From Bacillota bacterium (lineage in GTDB: Bacteria > Bacillota > Clostridia > Christensenellales > Aristaeellaceae), in NCBI GenBank assembly GCA_023411395.1, contig JAEYOV010000074.1:1-22702 (forward strand): 22,702 nucleotides of DNA, given 5' to 3'. Below, one piece after another: positions 1-7,472 of this stretch (position 1 is its first letter; each line of letters opens with the position of its first letter). A program made the translations under genes and the position numbers. Under the pieces are notes generated by a model. It ran no database searches. It was not told the origin of the DNA and saw nothing but the letters and a program-made list of their open reading frames with translations.

Positions 1-1
1 T

Positions 2-625
2 GATCACTCGCGGACTCTAAGGAACCAGATGAATGCCGACTTGTCTCCCGCCAATTTGATTATGAGCCACCTGTCAAGACCGCAAGCAGGTTTCATCCGT
101 ACCCGTGAAAATTTTACATGGCTGATCACTCCCAATTTGCAGCGGCTGATCCCCCAAACTGAAATTTACAACGCAATGAGCGCCGGGAGCGCCATCGGCA
201 TCATGATCATGCCCATGGTGTGTTCCCTGAGTGAGGACGCCATGGCGGCGGTGCCTGTATCGCTGAAGCATGGGGGATACGCGCTGGGGGCCATGAAGCA
301 CGAGGTGATCAGGACCATCGTGTTGCCCCATGCTTTTTCGGGGATCGTATCCTCCTTTGTGCTGGCCATTTCCCGGGCAATCGGGGAAACGATGATCGTG
401 ACCATTGCCGCCGGGGCCCGGCCCACCTGGACCATTAACCCCCTTACCAGCGTTCAGACACTGACTTCATTTATTGCCCAGGCTAGCCAGGGGGACAATC
501 CCCACGGAACGGTGAGCTATTACGCGCTGTACGCGGTGGGGCTCCTGCTGTTTATGATCACCTTTTCCCTGAACATGATGGCCCACCGCGTCATCCGCAA
601 AAGGAAGGAGGCCATGAAGTCATGA
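2..625 (+). CDS. pstC: Phosphate ABC transporter permease PstC, 5' partial
   Basis: Inner-membrane permease of the PstSCAB high-affinity phosphate importer. The frame is open to the left edge, so the start is missing; the first ATG is at 29. From about base 112 the protein matches PstC: the ITPNLQRLIP stretch, then SAGSAIGIMIMPMV (membrane helix), the SLSEDAM segment, and the cytoplasmic EAA-type loop GGYALGAMKHEVIRTIVLP that contacts the ATPase, followed by AISRAIGET and a last membrane helix ending in a basic tail. The residues before FTWLITP do not look like PstC, where an AGIPSVVYG-like helix is expected, so the first ~110 bases may be a contig-end artefact or carry indels. The stop overlaps the pstA start (ATGA at 622-625), implying coupled translation. 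Sure of the family, unsure of the 5' end. Confidence 0.85.
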   Translation, partial: DHSRTLRNQMNADLSPANLIMSHLSRPQAGFIRTRENFTWLITPNLQRLIPQTEIYNAMSAGSAIGIMIMPMVCSLSEDAMAAVPVSLKHGGYALGAMKHEVIRTIVLPHAFSGIVSSFVLAISRAIGETMIVTIAAGARPTWTINPLTSVQTLTSFIAQASQGDNPHGTVSYYALYAVGLLLFMITFSLNMMAHRVIRKRKEAMKS

Positions 626-1479
626 CGGCCCATTTGCAAAGGCGCAAGCGCAGGGGACGCATCATCCATTTGGTCCTGTCGGTCATTACCTTTGCCAGCC
701 TTGGGGTTTTGGTCCTGCTGATGGCAGACCTGATAAGAAGGGGCGCCGCCTATCTGGATTGGGGTTTCATCACCGGCTTCCCCTCCCGCTTCGCAAGCAG
801 GTCGGGCATCCTGCCGGCCCTTCTTGGCAGCCTGTGGCTGATTGTGCTCACGGCGCTGATTTCCGTTCCCGTGGCCATCGGCGCGGCTATCTACCTGGAG
901 GAATACGCGAAGGACAGCCGCCTGACGCGCTTTATCCTGATCAATATCTCCAATCTGGCGGGTATCCCCTCCATCGTCTACGGTATTTTGGGCTTGACCG
1001 TTTTTGTAAGGACGCTGGCGCTTGGCAGGAGCATCCTCTCCGGCGCGCTGACATTGTCCATGCTGATTTTTCCCATTATCATCGTCACCACCCAGGAGGC
1101 CATCAAAACCGTTCCCGATGAATGGCGGCACGGTTCCTACGCCCTTGGGGCAACCAAGTGGCAGACCATCCGCCGCGTGGTGCTGCCCGGTGCGCTGCCC
1201 GGCATATTGACGGGCATCATCCTTTCCATCGCCCGGGCGCTGGGGGAAACCGCGCCGCTTTTATTGGTGGGCGCCTTCAGCTATGTCAGCGCATTGCCCA
1301 AGGGCCCCATGGATTCCTTTATCGCGCTTCCCATACAGATTTTTACCTGGACGAGCAAGCCCAGCGCCGAGTTTCGCGATGTGACCGCCGCCGCCATCCT
1401 GGTGCTGCTGGTTCTGATGCTTTTGTCCAACGGGCTGGCCCTTGTTATCCGGGGCAGGCAACAGAAAAAATTTGAGTAA
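622..1479 (+). CDS. pstA: Phosphate ABC transporter permease PstA
   Basis: Second membrane subunit of the phosphate importer; it pairs with PstC to form the channel. At 285 residues it has the normal family length. An N-terminal helix follows a basic start (MTAHLQRRKRRGR). LAGIPSIVYGILGL is the typical Pst permease helix, and the EAA-type coupling loop GSYALGATKWQTIRRVVLP is followed by SIARALGETAPLL, a PstA signature. About six membrane segments are visible, with a short basic C-terminus. The ATG start overlaps the pstC stop by the ATGA arrangement. The stop codon lies in the loop of an AT-rich hairpin, and pstS follows 57 bases later. The more usual order is pstS-C-A-B-phoU; here the binding protein follows the permeases and no ATPase gene is seen downstream. 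Confidence 0.95.
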   Translation: MTAHLQRRKRRGRIIHLVLSVITFASLGVLVLLMADLIRRGAAYLDWGFITGFPSRFASRSGILPALLGSLWLIVLTALISVPVAIGAAIYLEEYAKDSRLTRFILINISNLAGIPSIVYGILGLTVFVRTLALGRSILSGALTLSMLIFPIIIVTTQEAIKTVPDEWRHGSYALGATKWQTIRRVVLPGALPGILTGIILSIARALGETAPLLLVGAFSYVSALPKGPMDSFIALPIQIFTWTSKPSAEFRDVTAAAILVLLVLMLLSNGLALVIRGRQQKKFE

Positions 1480-1511
1480 TCTCAAATTTTTATAACCTCC
1501 GGCGATGCCGG
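1466..1511 (+). terminator. Intercistronic hairpins between pstA and pstS
   Basis: An 11-bp perfect inverted repeat, AAAAATTTGAG (1466-1476) and CTCAAATTTTT (1481-1491), has the pstA stop codon TAA in its four-base loop. It ends in a T run, so it resembles a weak, AT-rich intrinsic terminator. A second small stem, CCGGC/GCCGG (1499-1503/1507-1511), follows at once. Both lie just before the pstS ribosome binding site. The likely role is partial termination or protection of a processed pstS message, giving more binding protein than permease; that role is inferred. Confidence 0.5.
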
Positions 1512-1536
1512 ATAAAAGGAAAGGAAGGTATCCCAC

Positions 1537-2454
1537 ATGAAAAAGTCTTTTCTTTCAAGGTTCGCGGCGCTGATAATCTCTTTGCTTATGCTTGCCGCCA
1601 CCGCGGCGGCCGAAACCGCACCCTTGAGCGGTGACATCATCATCGACGGGTCCAGCACGGTGTTCCCGGTGACGGAAGCCGTTGCGGAGGAATTCCGCAT
1701 GCTTCATCCCGATGTTCAGATTACCATCGGCATCTCCGGCACAGGCGGCGGCTTCAAGAAATTCGTGATCGGCGAAACGGACATCAATGACGCCTCCAGG
1801 CTCATCAAGGAATCCGAAGCCGAGCAGGCCAGGCAAAACGGTATTGAGTACGTGGATTTCATGATCGCCTTCGACGGCCTATCCGTGCTGGTGAACCCTG
1901 CCAACAATTTTGTGGACAGCCTGACCATGGAGGAGCTGCACTTGCTGTGGATGCCTGACAGCACCGTAAAAACCTGGAAGGACCTGCGGCCCGAATGGCC
2001 GGATGAGGAGATCAGGCTGTACGGCGCGGGCACCGATTCCGGCACCTTCGACTACTTTACCGAGGCGGTGAACGGGACAGCCGGGGCCATCCGCACCGAT
2101 TTTATTCCCAGCGAGGATGACAACGTTCTGGTGCAGGGCATTGCGGGGGACAAAAACGCCATCGGCTTCTTCGGCTTTGCCTACTACGTGGAGAACACCG
2201 ACAAGCTGAAGGCTGTGGCCATTGACAACGGAAACGGCCCGGTGGTGCCCTCCTTTGAAACCATCAAGGACGGCACTTATGCCCCCCTTTCCCGGCCCAT
2301 TTACATCTATGTGACCAGGGCCGCCCTCCAAAAGGCGCATGTGAGGGAGTTCGTGACCTTCTACCTCACCGGCGGCACCGCGCTGATCCCCGAAGTGGGC
2401 TATGTGGAGCTGGAGGCGGCGCTGTACGAGCAGGAACTGTCCAAGCTGAATTGA
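1537..2454 (+). CDS. pstS: Phosphate-binding protein PstS
   Basis: Extracytoplasmic binding protein that delivers phosphate to PstCA. It has 305 residues. A signal peptide covers about residues 1-25 (basic MKKSFLSRF, hydrophobic core, ATAAA cleavage region). There is no lipobox cysteine, so the sequence predicts a type I signal and not a lipoprotein anchor. Phosphate-loop motifs are present in order: DGSSTVFPVTEA (37-48), ISGTGGGF (66-73), INDASR (83-88), and GAGTDSGTFDYF in the second lobe. A ribosome binding site (GGAAGG) precedes the ATG at 1537. It is the third gene after pstC and pstA, separated from pstA by hairpins. No Pho-box can be judged because the operon promoter is outside the window. 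The family call is firm. Confidence 0.95.
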   Translation: MKKSFLSRFAALIISLLMLAATAAAETAPLSGDIIIDGSSTVFPVTEAVAEEFRMLHPDVQITIGISGTGGGFKKFVIGETDINDASRLIKESEAEQARQNGIEYVDFMIAFDGLSVLVNPANNFVDSLTMEELHLLWMPDSTVKTWKDLRPEWPDEEIRLYGAGTDSGTFDYFTEAVNGTAGAIRTDFIPSEDDNVLVQGIAGDKNAIGFFGFAYYVENTDKLKAVAIDNGNGPVVPSFETIKDGTYAPLSRPIYIYVTRAALQKAHVREFVTFYLTGGTALIPEVGYVELEAALYEQELSKLN

Positions 2455-2464
2455 TGCGCCGGCG

Positions 2465-2526
2465 TTGACAGTTGCTTGCGATCGTGCAAAAATGTGGTAT
2501 ACGGTGTAAAGCCGTATACCATGTTT
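2465..2526 (+). promoter_or_regulatory. Palindrome and candidate promoter before the metallophosphoesterase gene
   Basis: A 10-bp perfect inverted repeat TGGTATACGG (2495-2504) / CCGTATACCA (2512-2521) with a 7-base spacer extends to 15 pairs (2490-2526) if two G-U pairs are allowed. It lies between pstS and the next gene. Its left arm contains TGGTATACG, which reads as an extended -10 (TG at 2495, TATACG 2498-2503) with TTGCGA (2476-2481) 16 bases upstream. A TTGACA also occurs at 2465-2470 but has no well-spaced -10. The element could be the pstS terminator, an operator over a promoter, or both. Confidence 0.45.
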
Positions 2527-2548
2527 GGCTGAAAGGAGAAACCAAAAA

Positions 2549-3319
2549 GTGACGCGGATCGCTGTCCTTTCGGATATTCATGGCAATTTGCAGGCGCTGC
2601 AGGCCGTTCTTAAGGATATCCGCCGGCAGGGCTTTGACCGGGTTTTCTGCGCGGGCGACCTGGTGGGATACGGGCCGTGGCCTGATGAGGTGGCCGCGCT
2701 GCTTCAGGAGCGGCAGATCCCCTCCGTCATGGGCAACTATGACGAGGCGGTAGGCTTTCTTCTGCCCGCCTGCGGCTGCCACATTGGCGATCCCGAGCAG
2801 AAGCGCCTGTCGGACCATTCCCTGAAATGGACTATTGAACATACCTCCCCCGCCACGCGGGAATACCTGCGGGGCTTGCCCGAGCAGATCTCGGAATCGG
2901 TGGAAGGGCATAATATGCTGCTTACTCATGCCGGCGTTGATTCCATCAATGAGTATGTCTATGAGGAAGACAGGGAACGCATCGGCGAAATACTGGGGGG
3001 GATTGAGGAGGACATATATATTTATGGGCACACCCACTTTCCTTTTGTCAGACAGGCAGGCGGGAAAACCATCATCAACGCAGGGAGCGTTGGCAGGCCC
3101 AAACAAGGGGATAACAGGGCCAGCTACATCGATATGCGGATCACTTCCGGGCGCGTTGAGGCGGACATCATAAAGGTGGCTTACGACGTGGAGCGGGCAG
3201 CTGCCGATGTTGTCGCCAGAGGGCTGGACCCCGGCTTTGCCCGGTTTCTTCTGTATGGGGGTGACAGCAGCCGTATTTCGTGCGCCCTGTGCGGCCGCTT
3301 GCCGCAAAACCGCGGATAA
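2549..3319 (+). CDS. Metallophosphoesterase family protein (calcineurin-like)
   Basis: Dinuclear-metal phosphoesterase of the calcineurin-like superfamily, YfcE-like branch; the substrate is unknown. Counting from the GTG start, the metal ligands appear in order: D9 and H11 (LSDIHGN), D37 (AGDLVGYG), N63 with D65 (GNYDEAVG), H127 (LLTHAG), and H161 and H163 (YGHTHFPF). NAGSVGRP is the usual strand after the last ligands. A CGC motif follows GNYD, as in many members of this subgroup. GTG at 2549 is preferred over an upstream in-frame TTG at 2525 because AAAGGAG sits about ten bases before the GTG, and the protein then begins right at the conserved first strand (MTRIAVLSD). It has 256 residues and no signal peptide, so it is cytosolic. 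It follows the pst genes, but a role in phosphate metabolism is only suggested by position. Confidence 0.88.
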   Translation: MTRIAVLSDIHGNLQALQAVLKDIRRQGFDRVFCAGDLVGYGPWPDEVAALLQERQIPSVMGNYDEAVGFLLPACGCHIGDPEQKRLSDHSLKWTIEHTSPATREYLRGLPEQISESVEGHNMLLTHAGVDSINEYVYEEDRERIGEILGGIEEDIYIYGHTHFPFVRQAGGKTIINAGSVGRPKQGDNRASYIDMRITSGRVEADIIKVAYDVERAAADVVARGLDPGFARFLLYGGDSSRISCALCGRLPQNRG

Positions 3320-3379
3320 AGCATTATCCCATTCTGTTACAGCACTTTTTAAATGCACACATTCCGGCCTGTACCGCCC

Positions 3380-3408
3380 TTGAACGTATCCACTATTTGT
3401 GCTATCCT
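3380..3408 (+). promoter_or_regulatory. Promoter for the MFS/aldo-keto reductase pair
   Basis: TTGAAC (3380-3385) and TATCCT (3403-3408) are separated by exactly 17 bases, and a TG one base before the -10 makes it an extended -10. The MFS start codon follows 27 bases downstream of the -10. The site lies in the only gap (3320-3435) between the phosphoesterase and the MFS gene. Confidence 0.55.
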
Positions 3409-3435
3409 TGTACAAAATGTGTCAAGGAGAAGGCC

Positions 3436-4695
3436 ATGCGGCTGACCTACAGGCATACGCTCCTGTCCAGTTATCTCGGATACGTGACCCAGGCCATCGT
3501 CAACAACCTGGCGCCGCTTTTGTTTCTGACATTCCAGCGTGAATGGAACGTGACACTCGCGGATGTGGCGCTTTTGATCTCCCTGAATTTCATCATTCAG
3601 ATCGCGGTGGACCTCATTGCTTCCGCCTTTGCCGACAAGGTGGGTTACCGGGCCGTGGCGGCCGGGGCGCACGTGTTTTGCGTGACCGGGCTCATTGGCA
3701 TGGGCATATTGCCGCGGATTTTTTCAAGCCCGTATGCCGGCCTGATCGTGGCTACCTGCCTGAATGCGGTGGGGGGAGGATTGATCGAGGTCATCATCAG
3801 CCCCATTGTACAGGCGCTGCCGGGAGATAAGAAAGCATCATCCATGAGTCTTCTGCATTCCTTTTACTGCTGGGGCCATGTGGCGGTGGTGCTATTGTCG
3901 ACCGCCTACTTTGCGCTGTTTGGGCTTAACCGCTGGCCGTACCTGGCCATGGCCTGGGCGGCGGTGCCGCTTTTGAACTTCTTTCTCTTTTTGAAGGTGC
4001 CGCTGAGGACGCTTAAGGAAAGCGCCGGCGCGGGACAGCAGGCCGGCAAGGGGCAAAAACGCCGGCCGCTGCTGCTTTTGTTCCTTTTGATTATGGTATG
4101 CGCCGGGGCGGCGGAGCAGGCCATGTCCCAGTGGGCGTCGCTGTTTGCGGAGGCGGGATTGCGCGTTTCAAAAACGGCGGGAGATCTGATGGGGCCCTGC
4201 CTGTTTGCCGCCTTGATGGGCCTTTCGCGGGTGATCTACGGCGTGAAGGGCGCGAGGCTCCATTTGGAAAAGGCACTTTTTTTCAGCAGCGCGCTTTGCA
4301 TTGCCAGCTACCTTATGGCCGTATTCTCGCCGGAACCGCTGCTGGCGCTTATGGGCTGCGGCCTGTGCGGCCTTTCCGTAGGCCTGATGTGGCCGGGCAC
4401 CTTCAGCCTGGCGGCAAAGCGCTTTCCCCGGGGCGGCACGGCCATGTTTGCCTTTCTGGCGCTGGCCGGGGATGTGGGCTGTTCGGCCGGGCCGGGGCTG
4501 GTGGGCTATGTATCGGATGCCGTCCGGGCCGGGTCATATCCGTTTTTGATCCCCGGGCTGGACGCGGTCCAGGGCGGGCTGAAAACAGGCCTGCTGCTGG
4601 CCATTGGGTTCCCCGTCATCATGCTGGCGGGCATAGGCCTGCTATGGAAATATTCATCCAGAAGGAAGGAAGGTGGGTTACATGCGGTACAATAG
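3436..4695 (+). CDS. MFS transporter
   Basis: Major facilitator superfamily secondary transporter of 419 residues with about 12 membrane helices. The loop ADKVGYR (66-72) between helices 2 and 3 corresponds to MFS motif A. A central hydrophilic linker (roughly residues 195-215, rich in G, K, Q and R) separates two six-helix halves. SMSLLHSFYCWGHV resembles the helix of sugar-type MFS proteins related to FucP, so a sugar or small organic solute is possible, but the substrate cannot be read from sequence. The frame is open from 3280, but ATG at 3436 is chosen because AAGGAGAAGG lies six bases before it, a promoter sits at 3380-3408, and the helical part begins there. The last codons overlap the start of the next gene, so the pair is probably cotranscribed. 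Confidence 0.88.
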   Translation: MRLTYRHTLLSSYLGYVTQAIVNNLAPLLFLTFQREWNVTLADVALLISLNFIIQIAVDLIASAFADKVGYRAVAAGAHVFCVTGLIGMGILPRIFSSPYAGLIVATCLNAVGGGLIEVIISPIVQALPGDKKASSMSLLHSFYCWGHVAVVLLSTAYFALFGLNRWPYLAMAWAAVPLLNFFLFLKVPLRTLKESAGAGQQAGKGQKRRPLLLLFLLIMVCAGAAEQAMSQWASLFAEAGLRVSKTAGDLMGPCLFAALMGLSRVIYGVKGARLHLEKALFFSSALCIASYLMAVFSPEPLLALMGCGLCGLSVGLMWPGTFSLAAKRFPRGGTAMFAFLALAGDVGCSAGPGLVGYVSDAVRAGSYPFLIPGLDAVQGGLKTGLLLAIGFPVIMLAGIGLLWKYSSRRKEGGLHAVQ

Positions 4696-5833
4696 GCTGG
4701 GAGCAACGGAGCTTTACGTCAGCGAGGTGGGGCTGGGCTGCGAGCATCTGGAGAACAAGGAGGAGGCTGTTGTCCTGAGCGTGGTGGGTGAGGCGATAGA
4801 TCAGGGCATCAACGTCATGGACGTGTTCATGCCCGAGCCCAATGTGCGCGCGTATATCGGCAGGGCGCTGAAGGGGCGGCGGAACAAGGCCATCCTGCAG
4901 GGGCATATCGGCGCGGCCTGGCAAAACGGGCAGTACCTGCGCACCCGGGATATGGAACTCAACAGAACGTATTTTGAAGACCTGCTCACGCGCCTTCAGA
5001 CCGACTACATGGACATCGGCATGCTTCACTTCATCGATACCATGGAGGACTGGGAAACGGTGCTTCACGGCCCGGTGATGGAATATGCCCGGAAGCTCAA
5101 GGAGAAGGGTATCATCCGCGCGCTGGGCATGAGCTCCCACAATGCCCCGGTATCGCTTGCAGCTGTGAACACCGGGCTGATCGATGTGCTGATGTTTTCC
5201 TTGAACCCGGCCTTTGACCTGCTGCCGGAAAGCACGGACCTGGAATCCCTGTTCAAAAAGGACTCCTACCAGCAAACGGGCCTGCTGGGCATGAACCCGG
5301 TCAGGGAGCAATTGTACCGCGCCTGTGAGGCCAAGGGCGTAGGCATCACCGTCATGAAAGGGTTTGGCGCGGGCACGCTTTTGCATGAGGGCTCTTCCCC
5401 CTTCCGCATGGCGCTTACCCCCTGCCAGCTATTGCAGTATGCCTTGGAAAGGCCGGGTGTTGGCAGCGTGCTGGTGGGCTGCAGGACGCCTGAGGAAGTG
5501 CAAAAGGCCGTTGCGTTTGAAACCGCCACACCGGAGGAGAAGGATTATTCCGCCATCCTTGGCGCTTTGGACGCGTATGCCGCAACGGGCCGCTGCATGT
5601 ACTGCAATCATTGCCTGCCCTGCCCTTCCAACATTGATATTGCCCAGGTCAACAAATACCTCGATTTGGCCTCAGGGCAGGAAGAGGTTCCCGCCTCCCT
5701 CCGTGACCATTATGGCGCGCTTTCCGCCCACGCCGGCGACTGCATTGCCTGCGGGCAGTGTGAAGAGCGCTGCCCCTTTTCCGTTCCGGTTATCAGGCGT
5801 ATGGAGGAAGCCCAATCCCTCTTTGGGAGATAG
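4682..5833 (+). CDS. Aldo/keto reductase-like protein with C-terminal 2x[4Fe-4S] domain, degenerate active site
   Basis: TIM-barrel protein of the aldo/keto reductase superfamily (383 residues) with a ferredoxin-like tail. The barrel starts at MRYNRLG and ends with GVGSVLVGCRTPEEV, the usual late barrel region. The tail holds C305, C308, C311, C314 (CMYCNHCLPCP) and C354, C357, C360, C364 (CIACGQCEERCP), enough for two clusters. Of the usual Asp-Tyr-Lys-His tetrad, D47 and H116 are in place, but the Tyr position (52) is Glu and the Lys position (75) is His (LQGHIG). It may therefore not be a normal NAD(P)H-dependent reductase. ATG at 4682 is preferred over GTG at 4673 because it follows GGAAGG by eight bases and gives the standard N-terminus. 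It overlaps the MFS gene by 14 bases. A cytosolic redox role in an anaerobe is likely; the substrate is unknown. Confidence 0.88.
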   Translation: MRYNRLGATELYVSEVGLGCEHLENKEEAVVLSVVGEAIDQGINVMDVFMPEPNVRAYIGRALKGRRNKAILQGHIGAAWQNGQYLRTRDMELNRTYFEDLLTRLQTDYMDIGMLHFIDTMEDWETVLHGPVMEYARKLKEKGIIRALGMSSHNAPVSLAAVNTGLIDVLMFSLNPAFDLLPESTDLESLFKKDSYQQTGLLGMNPVREQLYRACEAKGVGITVMKGFGAGTLLHEGSSPFRMALTPCQLLQYALERPGVGSVLVGCRTPEEVQKAVAFETATPEEKDYSAILGALDAYAATGRCMYCNHCLPCPSNIDIAQVNKYLDLASGQEEVPASLRDHYGALSAHAGDCIACGQCEERCPFSVPVIRRMEEAQSLFGR

Positions 5834-5873
5834 GGAAAAAAGGAAACACTTCGGCTCTTTTCACCGCGCAGTT

Positions 5874-5913
5874 GGCGGGGGAGGCAATTCCCGCCGTACT
5901 GTGCGGATTTTTT
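5874..5913 (+). terminator. Possible weak terminator after the aldo/keto reductase
   Basis: GGCGGG (5874-5879) pairs with CCCGCC (5890-5895). A T6 run (5908-5913) lies 12 bases after the stem, too far for a classical terminator. It lies 40 bases after a stop codon and before a good promoter, so termination here is plausible but weakly supported. Confidence 0.3.
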
Positions 5914-5939
5914 GCCGTTTTTACAGCCAAGCCCCGCTG

Positions 5940-5968
5940 TGGACAAGGAGCACGGCAGGCCTTATAAT
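5940..5968 (+). promoter_or_regulatory. Sigma-70 type promoter for the uronide utilisation operon
   Basis: TGGACA (5940-5945), a 17-base spacer and a perfect TATAAT (5963-5968). It is among the best-matched promoters in the window. The first gene downstream starts at 6018, giving a leader of roughly 40 bases. It probably drives the genes from 6018 to 11030. Confidence 0.7.
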
Positions 5969-6017
5969 ACAATAAAAGAAGGTTATCGGGAATTGGATAC
6001 GAAAGGCGCGTGGCAGC

Positions 6018-7454
6018 ATGGAAAAGGACAGGATGACCTGGCGGGAAAAGATCATGTTCGCGGCAGGCGACATCTTCGGGGGCGGCGGCCAGTCAATTTT
6101 ATCGGTGCTGTACCTGATCTTTTTGACAAATGTGCTGCACATCGATCCTGTCTGGGCAGGAGCGGTGGTGATGATCTCCAAGGCGTGGGATGCCGTATCC
6201 GATCCGCTGATGGGCGTCCTCTCCGACAACACGCGCACAAAAATGGGCCGCCGGCGCCCGTACCTTTTGGCCGGCGGATTCCTCATCATGGTTTCCATGG
6301 CGCTTTTGTGGCTGCCGGTGGGCTTTGCTTCCCAGGCCGGGAAAATTGCTTTTGTGACGGTGGCATATCTTTTGTACAGCACGGTATCCACCGTCATTGC
6401 CGTGCCCTACAGCTCCATGAGCACCGAGGTTACGGCCGACTTTCACGAGCGCAACAAGGTCAATGTGCTGCGGCTGGTGTTTTCCCTGGTGGCCACCGCC
6501 GTATGTACCTTGCTGCCAACGCTTCTGTTTGACGCCTATCAGGCCGGAGAACTGTCCCTGCGTAGCTTTTACCTGATCCTGGTGCTTGGCTTCGGCACGG
6601 TGTTCGCGGTGCCGCTGATCTTGATCGGCCTTTGGGGCAAGGAGCGCGTTGCCTATGAGGACAAACGTTCCGCAGTGTCGGTGGAAACCTTTGTGAAGCC
6701 CTTCCGTATCCGGGCTTTCCGCAAGCTCCTGGGGCTGTATCTATGCCAGGCAGTCACGCTGGATATGGTGTCGGCGGTGATTTTGTATTATTCCACCTAC
6801 GTGGTTATCGGCATGAGCTCCACGGTGTTTCTGGGCACGTTCCTGGGTGTGCAGCTTTTGCTGTTCCCGGCGGTCTATTTCCTGGTGCGCCGGGTGAGCA
6901 AGACGAAAATCTACCGCGTCGGCCTGCCGTTGTCCATGATCGGCGCGTGCCTTATTGCCTTTTACCCCGCCTCACTGCCGGCTTTCGGCGTGTATGTCTG
7001 TGCCCTTTTGACCGCGCTGGGGTTTGCCGGGGCGCAGACCATGAGCTGGATCATCTTTCCGGATGTGGTGGATATCGGGGAGATGGGGATTGGGGAGCGC
7101 AACACGGGCTCTTTCAGCGGCGTGATGACATTTGTACGCAAAATCAGCTCGGCTATTGCCATTTTCGTGATCGGAAACGTGCTGTCCTTCACAGGCTATA
7201 TCGCACCCACAGAGGTGGGCGTGCAGCCGGTGCAGCCGGCTTCGGCCATATTGGGCATCCGGCTTTTCGTGTTTTTGCCTTTTTTGCTTTTGATGGGGTA
7301 TGCCTGGTTCCTGGCCCGTGGGTTCCGCCTGACGCCGGAGGTGAGCGGACGGGTCAAGTATTTCAATGAAAAGCTGCATAACGGGGAACTGAACACCCTG
7401 AGCGGTACAGAGCAGGCGGAATATGAGCAATTGCGGAAGGAATTCGTATCCTGA
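6018..7454 (+). CDS. GPH-family glycoside/uronide:cation symporter (MFS)
   Basis: Membrane symporter of the glycoside-pentoside-hexuronide:cation family, related to MelB and TogT-type transporters. It has 478 residues and about 12 helices. Signature motifs are near the N-terminus: SKAWDAVSDPLMG (54-66) and KMGRRRPYLL (75-84), with TEVTADFHERN after helix 4 and a second-half PDVVDIGE loop. ATG 6018 is taken as the start, with AAAGG about 11 bases upstream, which is modest. The family usually imports di- or oligosaccharides with Na+ or H+. Because a GH105 hydrolase lies two genes downstream in the same run, unsaturated uronic-acid oligosaccharides are the likely cargo. That substrate is inferred; the family is clear. 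Confidence 0.92.
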   Translation: MEKDRMTWREKIMFAAGDIFGGGGQSILSVLYLIFLTNVLHIDPVWAGAVVMISKAWDAVSDPLMGVLSDNTRTKMGRRRPYLLAGGFLIMVSMALLWLPVGFASQAGKIAFVTVAYLLYSTVSTVIAVPYSSMSTEVTADFHERNKVNVLRLVFSLVATAVCTLLPTLLFDAYQAGELSLRSFYLILVLGFGTVFAVPLILIGLWGKERVAYEDKRSAVSVETFVKPFRIRAFRKLLGLYLCQAVTLDMVSAVILYYSTYVVIGMSSTVFLGTFLGVQLLLFPAVYFLVRRVSKTKIYRVGLPLSMIGACLIAFYPASLPAFGVYVCALLTALGFAGAQTMSWIIFPDVVDIGEMGIGERNTGSFSGVMTFVRKISSAIAIFVIGNVLSFTGYIAPTEVGVQPVQPASAILGIRLFVFLPFLLLMGYAWFLARGFRLTPEVSGRVKYFNEKLHNGELNTLSGTEQAEYEQLRKEFVS

Positions 7455-7472
7455 CGCATCGCGGAGGAAGGC

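Noticed and set aside
3290..3306. TGCGGC/GCCGCA hairpin at the phosphoesterase 3' end
   Set aside because: It lies inside the coding region and has no T run, so it is unlikely to be a terminator.
2366..3415. 349-codon open frame on the minus strand over the phosphoesterase
   Set aside because: Shadow of a gene with all metal-binding motifs intact on the plus strand.
3280..3435. Upstream extension of the MFS reading frame
   Set aside because: It overlaps the end of the phosphoesterase and a promoter; ATG 3436 has the ribosome binding site.
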